Source: Adiantum capillus-veneris
Taxonomy: Eukaryota; Streptophyta; Polypodiopsida; Polypodiales; Pteridaceae
Length of the DNA stretch: 64,000 nucleotides
Assembly: GCA_014529385.2 (NCBI GenBank)
Contig: CM043967.1
Coordinates: 7,282,501-7,346,500 of the forward strand
Direction of reading: 5' to 3'
The translations under genes and the position numbers were made by a program. The notes under the pieces are model-generated. The model was given only the letters and a program-made list of their open reading frames with translations. It had not been told where the DNA came from and searched no databases. This document shows positions 23,181-35,838 of the stretch, piece by piece. Position 1 is the first letter of the stretch. Every line of letters begins with the position of its first letter.

Positions 23181-23192
23181 GGAGGGGGGGAG
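23181..23192 (+). other. Polypurine tract
   Basis: GGAGGGGGGGAG immediately before the 3' LTR; primes plus-strand DNA synthesis. Confidence 0.9.
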
Positions 23193-24082
23193 TGTTGGAG
23201 CCCCATTTGTCCAACTGTTGTAATGAGCCCATCTTGTAAAGCATATCAAATTCCCATTTTATGTCAAAGACGTCTTATCATTTTGATCCATTCGTCTGGG
23301 TTATGTAAAGATTAATCAGTTAGTCAGGACTCAGATTTGTTCACACTTTGTAATAAGGTGACTAAAGTATAAAAGTCACCTTAGAACCATTTTTGAACAA
23401 CATTTTTAATATTAATTCTATGTCGTACGAGCCAGAGAGAGGGAGAGAGAGAAAGTGAGTGTCTCTTATCCTCTTTGCTACGCGCTTCTCCCTCATCGGA
23501 TTCACGACGTGACTACACCATCGCGGTAGTCTCTCCGAGAGCTACGCGCCCACGCCACACATTCACATTTTCGAGCTGTTCGCGATCGATCCTTCCTCGA
23601 GCTTGTTTTGCTTGTAAGTAGCACAAATAGTGTCTGTTTTCAACAATCAGGTGCTTTATGGAATGAGAAAGAGATTAGCTACACATAGATACTCATAAAA
23701 TTAAGTTTCGCCCACTTTTGGATTATGACCTGTTAGTCTATCGCGACTGTATTCGAGATAACTAGGGTTCAAATCTGGTGAGATTAGACTTATAGGTAAG
23801 TATATCGTAGTGAGAGGATGGTGCCTAGTAAGTTTGATGCGATTCCGAGTTCATTGGAAGTGTAAATGGTGTTATGAGCGTTTAGGGATAGAGTGGGTTG
23901 CATTCTACAAGAGTTAATGATTGATGCATCATAAAAGTGCGTATGTGTAGATTGGTCTCAGCCTGACAAGCTAACGAGATTGCCTACGTGCACCTACGGG
24001 TTAGTCGTGTCATCGGATGATAAGTATGTTGTCTGTGTCGTGCTCTTGAGTATGAACAGGGGAGTAGTCAAGCCCTAAAACA
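23193..24082 (+). repeat. 3' LTR of the gypsy element
   Basis: TGTTGGAGCC...CCTAAAACA, 890 bp; pair of 4532-5515. TATAAAAG box near 23368, half-palindrome near 23735. Confidence 0.95.
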
Positions 24083-24087
24083 TAAAT

Positions 24088-24426
24088 GTTTAGGTAAAGA
24101 GAAAAAAAGAGAAGAAAAAAGTCAAATTAGACGTCATACGTACACATTAAACTTCTTGTATGTTTAATGTTAGATTAGTGTTAACTTAGAGTGAATCGAT
24201 GTGTGAAATATGTGTATGTTAAATGAGAGAAAAAAAAACATTAGGTATTAAACATTAGAAAAAGAAAATTTGAAAAAGGGTTTAGAGAGAGATTAGAAAG
24301 AGAAATATTCAATTTAGTGTATGTGAAATTAGAGAGTGGAAGAAAGGAAAAGAGAGAGAGGGAAGAAAAGAGATGGGAGAAGAGAGATTAGAGGGAGGAG
24401 AAGTGTTAAAATAGTGTAGATTAGAT

Positions 24427-24488
<62 letters not shown>

Positions 24489-25538
24489 AGAAGAAGAACA
24501 ACAACAACAAATATAAGAGAGAGGAAAAGAGGGATAGAGGGTGGAGAGAGATAGAGAGAGGGAGAGTTGAGAGAGATTTTTATATTAGAGAGAGAAATAA
24601 AGATAGAGTGTGTAGAGAGGGAGAAAGAGTAGATAGAGGGTATAGAGACAAAGATTACGTGGGGAGAGAGTCAAGATTAGGGAATATAGAGACTAGAGAG
24701 AGGGTAGATAAAGATCTTAGGTAGAGAGTAGATAGATAAGGTTAGGATTTAGAAAGAAAGGTGTAGATAGAGTGGGAGTAGAGATTAGGTAGAGAGGGAG
24801 ATTACATAGAGAGTAGCAATAGAGAGAGTTGAGATTAGGGAATAGAGAGAGTAGAGAGAGGATAGATATAGAGATTAGATAGATAAGGTTAGGATTTACA
24901 AAAAGATTAGGGTGTAGAGAGAGGTGTGGATAGAGTAGATAGAAAGGGTGTAGAGATTAAGTAGGTTAGATAGAGAGTATGTAGAGATAGAGATTAGGTA
25001 GAGAGAGAGAGAGGTGTGGATAGAGGTTAGGATTTATATGGAGTGTAGAGAGAGGTTAGGATGTATCATATAGATAGAGGGAGTATAGAGGGTGTAGATA
25101 GAGAGAGAGAGGATATGTAGAGTGTAGAGATAGATAGAGGGACTAGAGAGAGTGTAGAGAATTACCTCTATTTATTTCTCTCTCTATGTTTAGAGGGTAC
25201 AGAGAGGATAGATATAGAGACTATGTTGAGAGTAGATATATAACATTTATATTTAGGAAGAGATAAGTGCGTAGAGAGAGCTATGGATAGAGTAGATAGA
25301 GAGGGTATAGACTCTAGGTAGATTAGGTAGAGAGGGAGGATACATAGAGAGTAAAAATAGAAAGAGTGTACATAGAGATTATGTAAAGGGTAGACAGATA
25401 AGGTTAGGATTTAAAAAGAGATTAGGGTGTAGAGAGAGGTGTGGATAGAGTATATAGAGAGGGATAGAGATTAGGTAGAGAGATATTATGTGGATAGAGG
25501 TTAGGATGTAGAGGAAGAGTAGAGAGAGGTTAGGATCT

Positions 25539-25579
<41 letters not shown>

Positions 25580-26249
25580 CACTTAATAATTATGTGGCTA
25601 TCACGTGAGTGCAGTAGAAGGGGTTAATTTTTTCTCACATTTTCACATACAGAATGGTACCATAAAATGAAATTGAGAAAAAAAAGTTACAGCTTGACTA
25701 GAAAAAGGATATATTTAATTTTTCAAAACCTCATAGATAAGGAGTTTAAAAATTAGTTCTTGAACACACATGATATACACAGTTTATACATAGTGACCCC
25801 CCCCCCCCCCCCCCCCCCCCCCCGAGGTTAGGATGTAGATAGGAGTATAGAGGATGTACATAGAGAGAGGGAGGATGCATAGAGTGTAGAGATAGATAGA
25901 GGGAGTCAAGAGAGTGTAGATATTTACCTCTCTCTATGTTTAGAGGGTAGAGAGAGGATAGAGATAGAGATTAGGTAGAGAGTAGACAGATAAGGCTAGG
26001 ATTTAGGAAGAGATTTGGTTGTGGAGAGAGGTGTGGATAGAGTAGATAGAGAGGGTGTAGAGATTAGGTAGAGAGAGACAGAGAGGAGGCGTAGAGAGTA
26101 GAAATAGAGAGAATGTAGATAGAGAGATTAGATGTAGATACACCATCTCTATCTACCTCCTCTCTCTACACCCTCTCTATCTAGGTGTGTAGATTAGGTA
26201 GAGATTAGTGTAGAAAGAGAGATAGATAGATAATTAATAATATTCTAGC

Positions 26250-26252
<3 letters not shown>
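24088..26252. repeat. Purine-rich degenerate satellite
   Basis: Over 2 kb built from variants of TAGAGAGAG, GATTAGGTAGAGAG and GGTTAGGATGTAGATAG phrases, with a clean (GA)n core at about 24429-24482. Long open frames of Arg/Glu are repeat artefacts. No gene seen. Confidence 0.85.
25541..25823. mobile_element. Foldback element with G38 and C27 ends
   Basis: A run of 38 G followed by TCACT opens, and AGTGA followed by 27 C closes, a 283-bp AT-rich segment unlike the purine satellite around it. The ends are inverted repeats of each other (G-run plus TCACT). GAGGTTAGGAT flanks it on both sides, but that phrase is also common in the satellite, so it is not proof of a target duplication. It may be a MITE-like insert whose terminal G tract expanded. 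Confidence 0.5.

Positions 26253-26289
<37 letters not shown>
26253..26289. repeat. (CT)n microsatellite
   Basis: About 18 CT units closing the purine/pyrimidine-rich region. Confidence 0.95.
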
Positions 26290-26293
<4 letters not shown>

Positions 26294-26599
26294 AATGCAA
26301 TCCTAACCTTCTCTTCCTTGCATCGTCCTCAGCCCCCCCTGGGTGAGGGTCTACCTTGTGGGAGAGTGTTAGCACAGCATTGCCGCTTCCCAACCAGCAC
26401 CATCTTTCCCACACATCTAATCATTCCCACAATTTTGACTTTGTCCGAGCTACCCACAACTCTGAATTTTTCCAACTAGCCCGAACCTCAACTTTGCTCG
26501 AGCTGCCCTCAACTCTCAGATTCATCTTGAGCACTGACTTTGACTCTATTCAAGATGCCTGTGACCCTCTAGTATTGTTGTTTTGAGTATCTTCGTAGG

Positions 26600-27335
26600 A
26601 ATCATGTGCCTGCCTCATCTCCAAGGCAAGTCTACATTCTTTGAAGTCATGAAAACACCCCCAAAGACAAAGAGCATATAACACCTACAAAATGAACTCG
26701 AGAAGCTTTGTAAGGAGAATGAGGAGCTGAAGCATAGACTTATTGCCATCAACGCTCGACTCACCACACTGGAGAACCACAAAAAGGAAGAAATGGAACA
26801 TATGGAAATCAAGCTCAATAACACAAAGGTGGAAGTAGAGACCACCTTCACAAAGGAGGTCAAAACCTAAGTGTCTGTCATCATTTGTAAAGTTGAAGAT
26901 TGTGGAGTGTCCGCGCTACGTGAACGACAATGCCAAGAGGATATTGCCCTCAATGTTTACATTAGGCTTCCAAACGACTAGAAAGGGAAGGGGGACCTCA
27001 AGCTCAATAACACAAAGGTGGAAGTAGATGCCACCCTCACAAAAGAGGTCAAAACCCAAGTGCAGGATATCATCTTTGTTAAGGTTGAAGATTGTGTAGT
27101 AGTGTCCACACTACGTGAACAAGAATTCCAAGAAAATAGCACCCTCAATGTTCGCATCGGCGGCTTCCAAGCGACTAGAAAGGGGAGGGGGACCTCAAGT
27201 TCCATGAGTCCTTTTCTCACATCCAAACAACTTCCCACATGGTACAATGGGACCCAGAGACAATAACCTCTCTTACACACAAACATCGCGCCAACCATAC
27301 AATCCTCACAAATCAAACTCCTTGAGCAATTGAGG
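26600..27335 (+). pseudogene. Decayed coiled-coil coding fragment, split by element C
   Basis: The plus strand reads LQNELEKLCKENEELKHRL then LENHKKEEMEHMEIKLNNTKVEVE, a coiled coil, with stops and frame changes. A ~189-bp unit is tandemly duplicated (26811-26999 and 27000-27200); the second copy is open for 82 codons. Coding similarity ends IKLLEQLRLL at the insertion point of element C and appears to resume at 40342. It may be an old retrotransposon gag or a dead host gene; I cannot say which. Confidence 0.45.
26811..27200. repeat. Tandem duplication, ~189-bp unit
   Basis: AAGCTCAATAACACAAAGG opens both units (26811 and 27000) and GGGGGACCTC closes both; the units have diverged noticeably. 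Confidence 0.85.
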
Positions 27336-27607
27336 CTTCTTGAAGGGAATGAGATTGTGCTAGCTAGGGTGGATGAAAGATAAACATTGTGCACACAAGT
27401 GAGTGTGTGTAGGCTAGGTTAGATTCACTCAAACTAGGTTCCAAGATCAATTAATTTGGACTCATAAACACGATCTTGAGTATTTTTTAAGCCATCACAA
27501 GATCACCATAAACAAGGGAGATGTAATGCAAAATAGACTTGTGTTTATTCATTCATGAAATGAGCTTTGAGTAGCTATAAATCTTTGCACCACTGCATCT
27601 GGGATAA

Positions 27608-28087
27608 TGCTACAAGCGAGAGCACAGAGAGCCCTGCAAATATCGAGAATAGTGCACTACAAACCATAAAACGATAAATACGCATACTTGACACATCCAC
27701 GAGCACGAAATAGAAGTTGCACGCAAACATAGAGAGATAGAGAACAAGAGAGAGTAGGTGAGCAGATGCGGATGCACCTCCTAGATTGGAGGGCTACATC
27801 GGCACGACGATAGAGAAGAGAGGAGAGGAGAGAGAATAGACACGAGCACTAGGTGCATCTCCCCTCGTGCAAGAGTGACCATTTCCTTCTTGCACGTATT
27901 TCATTTATAGATTTCTTGAATGGTCAAATTGAGTACAAACTGGCCGGCATAAATGGCCAAAGCTCATAAAGAGCACTTGAATAATCAAATATACATAAAA
28001 TATAATATCCTTTTGCAATAGCCTAGCTTAGTCAAGCGTTTTCCACCTGTCAGCTGCAATATATAGTAAGATATCAACTCCATAACA
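27608..28087 (-). repeat. 3' LTR of element B
   Basis: 480 bp, closely matching 32600-32924 plus 35279-35543 once element D is removed. Confidence 0.88.
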
Positions 28088-31000
28088 TACCTCTTGGTTG
28101 GAAAGCAACTATCCTCAGTTGCAAAGATAAGAAATCTGCAAACGATACTTTTCAAAAATAGTGATTAGAAATTTGTGTCGCATATAGTAAAAATAATGAA
28201 ACTAAACAACATTGCTTATGCCTGTCGTCATCCACATACTACCTATTCTAGTGTCCCATACCACTAGAGAATAGCAGTATATGTCATACCCTGATGAATC
28301 AGGATATCATTGGCCACACTCATCATTCAATAATCCATTCTCATCCATTCCAAATCCAAATCCAAACATCTGTCAACATGTACCCATTTCAAATCCAAAT
28401 TTAAATATTCTTCAGTTTCTATACTCGGGTAACAAAATTGTACCAGTTACAGTGGTGGCCAGCCACTGCAGCATGAATTGTGATTGGTGTTGCCTAAACC
28501 GGTGAATCTACACCCGACGTGCTGCCTAAATTGGGAAACCGGCACTAATGTTTCCTAAATCAACAAATCTGCATTTGATATTGTTTAAAAATCATGAATC
28601 TGTAATTTATCAATGTGTTGCCTAAATCGGTTGATCTGTCTACACACTGCCTAATCGGCGAATGTGTGTGTCCGTGACCAATGGACTAGGCTAGGCATAG
28701 AAACATAACGTTTATCACATGTGTGAGACCAATTTGGAGCATGTTTGAGTAGGAGGGTAGTTACAAACTGTTGTTCACTATCCCAAAGCACCTTAGCTCA
28801 CGTGAGTAGCTGTATATCTTAATGACAAATGATCTTGATGAAAAATCCGTATATAGCATCTGAAGGTTCTCTAAATATGTTAACGTTGTGCTTAACTGTA
28901 TTTGCAAGTGTGGTACTCAAAGAAAAAGCACTAAATGTGATTTCTTATTCAATTCAACAACAATTTAACTAAATAGTAAGGACAATGACATTTGAAAAGA
29001 CGTAAAATTGATGTAAAAATTAGGATTTTTTATCAATAAAAGAGAATGAGAGCATCCAACTTTAAGTACATTTGAGCGGATAATGAAGGTGTTATATAAA
29101 TTTGTAGAATGATTTGTAATGCTGGGGTAAGTAATAGATATTAGTCTTGCTTCAAAGTGGTACTAAGCGCAATCAATAACTATTGGGATATAAGGCTAAA
29201 AAATAGGTCTCTAATGAGTCTCTAATTAACTCAGAATGGTGCTGTAAATAACTAATATGAACTGCCACCCACTTTTAGCAATATCACTTATCTTTATAGT
29301 CCATAGATCAAAAGGTACATAAATATTGGACTCGTCATTTCAAGAGCCATTAAAGGTCAACTTAGGGTTAGTTGATGGGCAGTCTTTCCCTTGAAAATTT
29401 ACAGATTTGAATTAGGATTGTGTGTATGAGACAAATCGTGGTTTTACTTGTGAATGACAATGGGCAAATGACATAGACTTTTCCTATTACCAATGCACAA
29501 GGATGATTTGTGATTTTCTACCGTCATGACAAAGAACATAGATACATATGATGAAGTACTCAAGAGAGTCCATGCCTTCCTCTTTGATGTGCTTGACAGA
29601 CACTCTTTTGTTTTTGGTGTATGTGTGTGTGCGTGCGTATTGTGTGTGTTAACCATTGCAGTGGAACTTGTCGTAAGAGTAGATGATCATTGAACTGGCC
29701 GTGTGCTACTGTAATCGACTTGAAGACTTTCTACTCCGTCAATTGTGATGGGGGACGTACTTGATGCCATGCAATCCAAACATACTTGACAACACATCTG
29801 GTAGATCAACACGAGCTGTATCATGTCCCAATCAACTGTTGAATCTTCTTTCAAGACAAATTTGAAAAAGAAACCACAGATGAGCTAGAGGGTGGTTCAA
29901 GAATTCTCGAGGAAGCAAGATTTGCTTCTTTATCGCCTACATATAGTTACCGAGACAAGCACTGTGAAGCATTGAACACAACTCATGGACCAAAACCCAA
30001 TTCGACAATAGAGGGGCCTTTAGCCTTGGATGATCATACCAGCAAGAGGTGATTTTGGCAGGCTGCTATGGGAAGGCACTCTTAGCCTACAAAAAGATAG
30101 GGGTTCATTTTTTTGACGTAGTATATGAACACCCTTCGGGAATATTGAGCAGTAAACGTGGCAAGTCCTCCACCTTGGTAGCCCCATTACTGCGTTAGCC
30201 AGCATGGAGGGAGCAAAGCTTGAAATTTATCACAATTCACGAGCCAAAATTGAAGCTTAAGAATAATCTTGCCACGGAGCACGATGAGTGATGCTGATGA
30301 TGGCATGAGGGAAATTGAGAAAGAATCTCCCAAAGTTTGAAGACACACAGAGAGAGTTGTTGGCTTCTTGTCACTTGAGCTTTGGAAGTTTGGAAAGAGT
30401 GTGTTTTGTGTGTGTGTGTATGTGATTGAAAAATGGCAAGCTACCCAAGGGTAGGCGCAGCCAACTGCATGCGATCCAGCTAGTTGGTGTGCACCTCTGT
30501 GGATGTTGTGTGAGAGAATGTTCATGGATGTTCAAAAGAGATAGAAAAGGTGGATGCGTTGAAAGTGTGGGTACCATTAACCGAGAAAGGGTTGGAACTT
30601 GGTGATTGGAGTTGATCACTCTTTGCTAGAGCCCCCAACATGCGTCAATCTTGTCTACACGAGAAGGGGCAGGATGGTGGTGGGAGCTATCAATATTTTG
30701 ACACTTGCAACTCGAGGGCAGACTCTCAATTGTGCGAGAAATCCTTTCTCAAAAGTACAAGGAGCCCATTTGAGCACCCACTGGACTATTTCCAAGTCTG
30801 CAGACTATCTCCCATCGTTACTCCTCTCGAGAAGGAGATTCCAACCCAGTGCTTCAATTTCCAAAGAGCCTGCTCCAGCTATTCAACAACCGGATGTCAC
30901 ATTAGAAGAATCACATAGGCCTAGCAATACTAAAATAAGCAAACATGATTGGGGATTGATTGGGGGATGGGTGTTGACATTCCCTCATGCCCTCACAGCC

Positions 31001-31117
31001 TCTATGGTAAACTGGGAGAGATTGGGAGAGGGAGAGATTTCTATTGGTTTGCATGCCACCTGTGGGTGTGTGCACCTAACGAGGGTAGAGAAGAAATAAA
31101 GAAACTTTCAGACGACT

Positions 31118-31171
<54 letters not shown>

Positions 31172-32586
31172 TGAGACGTCGCTCTTTGGATGCATGGGGA
31201 AGGTGGTAATTGTGGATGTGTGGACGCATGTTACTTACAAGGCAAGAGAGCTGGATGGCTGCATGAGAATGAGTGGGAGAGAGAGAGAGAGTTTCGAGGG
31301 GTCTACATGTGCTAGGTGGACGAGAGAGAGAAAAAAAGTTGTGGATGTGGTGTACTCCACAAGAGTTGTCTAGTTGTCACCCAGTGATCAGCCTCCCCTA
31401 AAAGAAATGGCCTGACAACACTACTGGTGCTTGTGGCAGAAATTCTGTTGTAGTGGGTGAGAGAGGGAGTCCAATGAGAGATAATCTCTGTGTGTATCTT
31501 TGCATGGCTTGTGTTGTTGTGAGCTCGCCGTGGGTGGTGAAAAGTGGTGTAAGTGCTGGCAAGATAGACGGGTGAAAGCATGAATAGGTGGGTGGAATGA
31601 TATTTAAGCTATTAGATAGCATATCACAAAAACAATCTTGTGGAAAAAAGAATACAAACTAAATAAAATTTATAAGTGATTGTACTTCTACATTTTATTC
31701 TTTAAGAGCTATCATCATAGAAATTTTATGTGAATTCATGTCTAATTGTAGGCCCAAGTTTTTGATAGTAGGTGTCCATGGACACAGCTATTTGAGCCAC
31801 CATTCCATGCTTTCACCCAGACGGTGTCGTCGACCTCCAAGCTATCGTTGGGCCTAGCGTTGTCAACTGCCATCGGTCAGTAATACAGACGAACTTGGCT
31901 AAGGCTACCTTCTTTTGACGATTACGGGTCGGGTTACTGCCTGCCATCTATGATTGCTAAATTCAATGATTGCCCTCCCAATTATAGAACGTAGCTTCTA
32001 ATTATATAATATAAAAGTTGTATATATATATATTATTATATTTATTTATTTATTTATTTATTTTGGACTTCTTTCCCTCGCAAAGTAATTTGTTGAGCTC
32101 AATTCCCTCTCTATAACTTGATCGTGTGCTTGAGATACTTCCTACACTGCCTTGAGTCTCTTAGGATTGTTCGTCAAAATCTATATCACCAAGATGAGGT
32201 CTTTAAAAAAAAAAAGAAACTAGTCAGATCTCCTCTATGTAAAATTATTGTTAGGATAATTTGTACAGGCAATATGATAGTCTATTCTCTTTCTCACATG
32301 CTTGAGTTCGATTGCATGCATTTAGATTCACTACTATTATTATGCTCTAAATTGTACTAATTAACATATGACCAATTATCTTTACCTACATAGATTTTCA
32401 TTTAATCACAAAAATCCAAAATCCCTATACAATCTTAAATACTTATGATCCAAGGAGGTTCATAACAATCACATACATTAAAAAATTAGACACGAAAAAT
32501 TAAGTACAAGTGAGCATGACTTATCTTTAAAGGTTCACAGTAATCTCCATAACCATCATCGCTACAAGTCCAAGAGCGTAGCCATA
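28088..32586 (-). other. Interior of element B, no coding recognised
   Basis: Only short open frames on both strands, none with a retroelement motif. Contains (GA)n at about 31122-31167, (TA)-rich sequence near 32022 and a TTTA repeat near 32038. The lack of coding together with intact LTRs, PBS and target duplication suggests a large non-autonomous (LARD-like) element. Confidence 0.55.
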
Positions 32587-32715
32587 GCTCTGATACCACT
32601 GCTACAAGCGAGAGTGCAGAGAGCCTGCAAGTACCGAGAATAGTACACTATAAACCATAAAACGATAAATACGCATACCTAGCACATCCACGAGCACGAA
32701 ATAGAAGTTGTACGC

Positions 32716-32845
<130 letters not shown>

Positions 32846-32924
32846 AGCGAGCACATGCGGATGCACCTCCTAGAGCGGAGGGCTACACTGACACAGAAAA
32901 AGAGAAGAGAGGAGAGGAGACAAG

Positions 32925-32996
32925 TGTTGAACCTTAGCTATGGAGGGTGCCAACAAGGACAAGCTATGGAGATAGCGTGCTGCAAAGAACGAGAGA

Positions 32997-33066
<70 letters not shown>

Positions 33067-33249
33067 CATTCTCAAAAGACAAAAAAAAAAACATATGCTA
33101 TGATTGATTGTGTGTTTTTTTTAAAACCTTTATAACTATATAGATTGTTAACCATGCAAGACTCCAACTTTAACTGATCCTCCCTGCATGCATCATAAAG
33201 GGGGTTTCCCACGAGCTAGACGACCACAACTTGGGCTTGAAACCCAACA
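32925..33249 (-). repeat. 3' LTR of element D
   Basis: 325 bp with (GA)n at 33000-33063; it pairs with 34871-35278. Confidence 0.9.
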
Positions 33250-33525
33250 ATCCCCCCCTCAAGCCCAAAACACTAACTATGGACTTGATACAGACCATGG
33301 CAGAGTCCAATCACCTGAAACCATGAGTAGAAGCCCCCCCCCCCTGACTATAGCTTAGGTGTGTGTGTACTTCCCTCAAACAACTATTAGTGTGAGACAT
33401 ACCAGAACTCAACCAAACAACAAAGGGCGGTCTTCCCATTTTCATTTTCATGGCAGTTTCTATAACCCATACATTTTACTGATAAATGAATGACATAAAG
33501 GAAACATAAAGACAAACTGGAAAAG

Positions 33526-34311
33526 CTACAGGACATCACTAAAGCATTTGTTTGAAGGATGATTAGTCTTCCCACAGTGGATGCAAGGATTTCTGTTGAA
33601 ACAATCCTTGGTTTGATGATTGCTGCACCCACATATCGCACAAGGTCTAGTGCTGCTGGTAGTAGGCCTGGTTGAAGTTGCAGGCCTGGTTGTAGTGCAA
33701 CCACGAGCTACATATGCAATCGGTATGAAAGAGCTAATTAGTGGTACTTGTTTCTCTTCTTCCTGTAATGAGTTAACAATACCATCCAAAGAAGGCAGAG
33801 GATCCTTCTCCTTTAAAATAGTGACAATTTGACAAAATTTTGCAGGTAGGCTATTCAGAAAAACGGCTATAAGATCTTCATCTGGGATAGAAGCTTCAAC
33901 ATAAATTAGCTGAGTGCGGATGCTTTTTAATTTATTAGCTAAAGCCGCAATATTTTCATCATCACGCATTGAAAGAGAATATAGCTCCAGTTTAAGGCTC
34001 ATTTTGGAGTAAATGGCTTTAGGACCAAACACTTTCTCTAGTTCCAACCAAGCAGCATTTGCACATTGCATATCGTACAGATAATGAATAAAATCATCTT
34101 CAAGAGATGTCAAAATAATACCTAATGCCTGCTCATCCTTGCATTGTTTCTCGACAGATAACGCTCTCGTAACTATAGCTGATGTGCTAGCTTCACCAGT
34201 TGACAAAGGCTTGACGATGTTACATAGATTTTTTGGCATCAAATAGCCCTTCACTTTGATTTGCCAGGAGTGGAAGCCGGATCCATTAAATTTATCGATT
34301 TTCGAGGCCAT
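33526..34311 (-). CDS. gag: Copia-type Gag protein of element D (intact)
   Basis: 261 codons from the ATG at 34311 (MASKIDKFNGSGFHSWQ). The start has the F.G.GFHSWQ.KVKGYL motif that opens copia Gag, followed by WLELEKVFG, MSLKLELYSLSM, L...LKSIRTQL and FLNSLPAKF. It ends with two zinc knuckles, CAICGCSNHQTKDC and CIHCGKTNHPSNKC, the second a standard CX2CX4HX4C. An upstream extension to 34572 is open but probably leader. There is no protease, RT or integrase, so mobilisation would need a partner copia element. Confidence 0.88.
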   Translation of the reverse strand: MASKIDKFNGSGFHSWQIKVKGYLMPKNLCNIVKPLSTGEASTSAIVTRALSVEKQCKDEQALGIILTSLEDDFIHYLYDMQCANAAWLELEKVFGPKAIYSKMSLKLELYSLSMRDDENIAALANKLKSIRTQLIYVEASIPDEDLIAVFLNSLPAKFCQIVTILKEKDPLPSLDGIVNSLQEEEKQVPLISSFIPIAYVARGCTTTRPATSTRPTTSSTRPCAICGCSNHQTKDCFNRNPCIHCGKTNHPSNKCFSDVL

Positions 34312-34856
34312 GTTGAAGTCTTTAGAAGCTGAAAGGTTTGGCAAGATTCGGCTTGTAGCAAAATTCAAAGTCAATCTATTGCGGCAGTTCCAAAGCAAGT
34401 AATATAAAGAACAAAAATCGGCTTTGCCTTGCAATATGTCCCCAAAGAACAAAAATAGGTGTTGATACTTTGCCTTGCAATTTTTGAGAGGCGGTAATAG
34501 AGTTAATTCTGTAGCTCGGAGCCCTTTTGAGATGCTCTCGTGTGGTCTGAAGCCTTTCGTGGGAATATGCACTTGAAGGGGTTAAACAAATGGTCAATAT
34601 TTGAATAGGCAATATGAAAACAAAAATAACAAGCTCTTTGTAATGTCACAATGGCACAAAGCGACGAAGCTTGCAAAATTTTTCTCTGAGCGGGCTATAG
34701 AGGCAAAACGAAGACTACTTGCACTGTTAAATCACTGCTCTCAGACCATGGCAAACCCTCTACAAGCGGCCATGCTCAAAATTGTGCAAGTTGACTAGGC
34801 CAAGCCTCTTCTGCAAACAATGGTTCCCGCGATGGTGAGTTGAGAGATCGAGCAGC

Positions 34857-34868
34857 GCTCTGATACCA
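34857..34868 (-). other. PBS of element D, initiator tRNA-Met type
   Basis: Minus strand TGGTATCAGAGC. The same 12-mer (as complement) serves B at 32587-32598 and C at about 40003-40014; E has a one-base variant at about 38481-38492. Confidence 0.88.
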
Positions 34869-34870
34869 GT

Positions 34871-35278
<408 letters not shown>

Positions 35279-35838
35279 AAAGAAGAATGACACGAGCACT
35301 GGGTGCAATCTCCCCCCGTGCAAGAGTGACCATTTCCCTCTTGCACATATTTCATTTATAGATTTCATGAATGGTCAAATTGAGTACAAACTGGCCGACC
35401 GGTCATAAATGGCCAAAGCTCATAAAGAGCACTTGAATAATCAAATATACATAAAATATAATATCCTTTTGCAATAGCCTAGCTCAATCAAGCCTTTTCC
35501 ACCTGTCAGCTGCAATAAATAGTAAGATATCAATTCCATAACAGATAATTCCACCTTTTCTCTCCTTGACTCATACTCTAGTAATCTAGGACAAACCTCA
35601 CACCTTACAATCCCCTTGAGAGGTTTGGACTAGGAAGAATATGAAGAAACTGACATCTTTGGCACACTCCAATCTAGGAGCAAAAAAGAACATCTCAATC
35701 CAGGAGACAAACTATCTCTAATCCAAAGAGACACTCAACACGTCCCCTTAAACAAATGTATAAAATTGAGACCGAGCTAGTACAATCTATCTCCAAAAAA
35801 ATACAACTGAAGGGCCGGGGAAAGGAAAACCAAAAAAG

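Larger units (their letters stand above)
4532..24082 (+). mobile_element. Complete 19.6-kb Ty3/gypsy LTR retrotransposon (decayed coding)
   Basis: Both LTRs, a tRNA-Asp primer site, a polypurine tract and a perfect 5-bp target duplication (TAAAT at 4527-4531 and 24083-24087) define it. Order: 5' LTR, long leader, small frame, gag, aspartic protease, RT, RNase H, two HHCC modules, integrase, second aspartic protease, 2.8-kb spacer, a ~1000-codon 3' frame, PPT, 3' LTR. The protease-RT-RNase H-integrase order is that of Ty3/gypsy. The tRNA-Asp PBS, giant size and post-pol reading frame recall the Athila/Tat branch, but the doubled protease and doubled zinc module are not what I expect there. Several in-frame stops and at least one frameshift in integrase make this copy inactive as it stands. 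Confidence 0.93.

Noticed and set aside
24425-24724. Arg/Glu-rich open frame in the purine satellite
   Set aside because: Pure product of GA-rich sequence; no start context or domain.
24429-26289. Possible CRISPR-like or regularly spaced array
   Set aside because: Repeat units vary in length and sequence and grade into (GA)n; eukaryotic satellite.
30599-31099. 166-codon plus-strand frame in element B as a gene
   Set aside because: No motif, biased composition, and it overlaps other equally long frames on the opposite strand.
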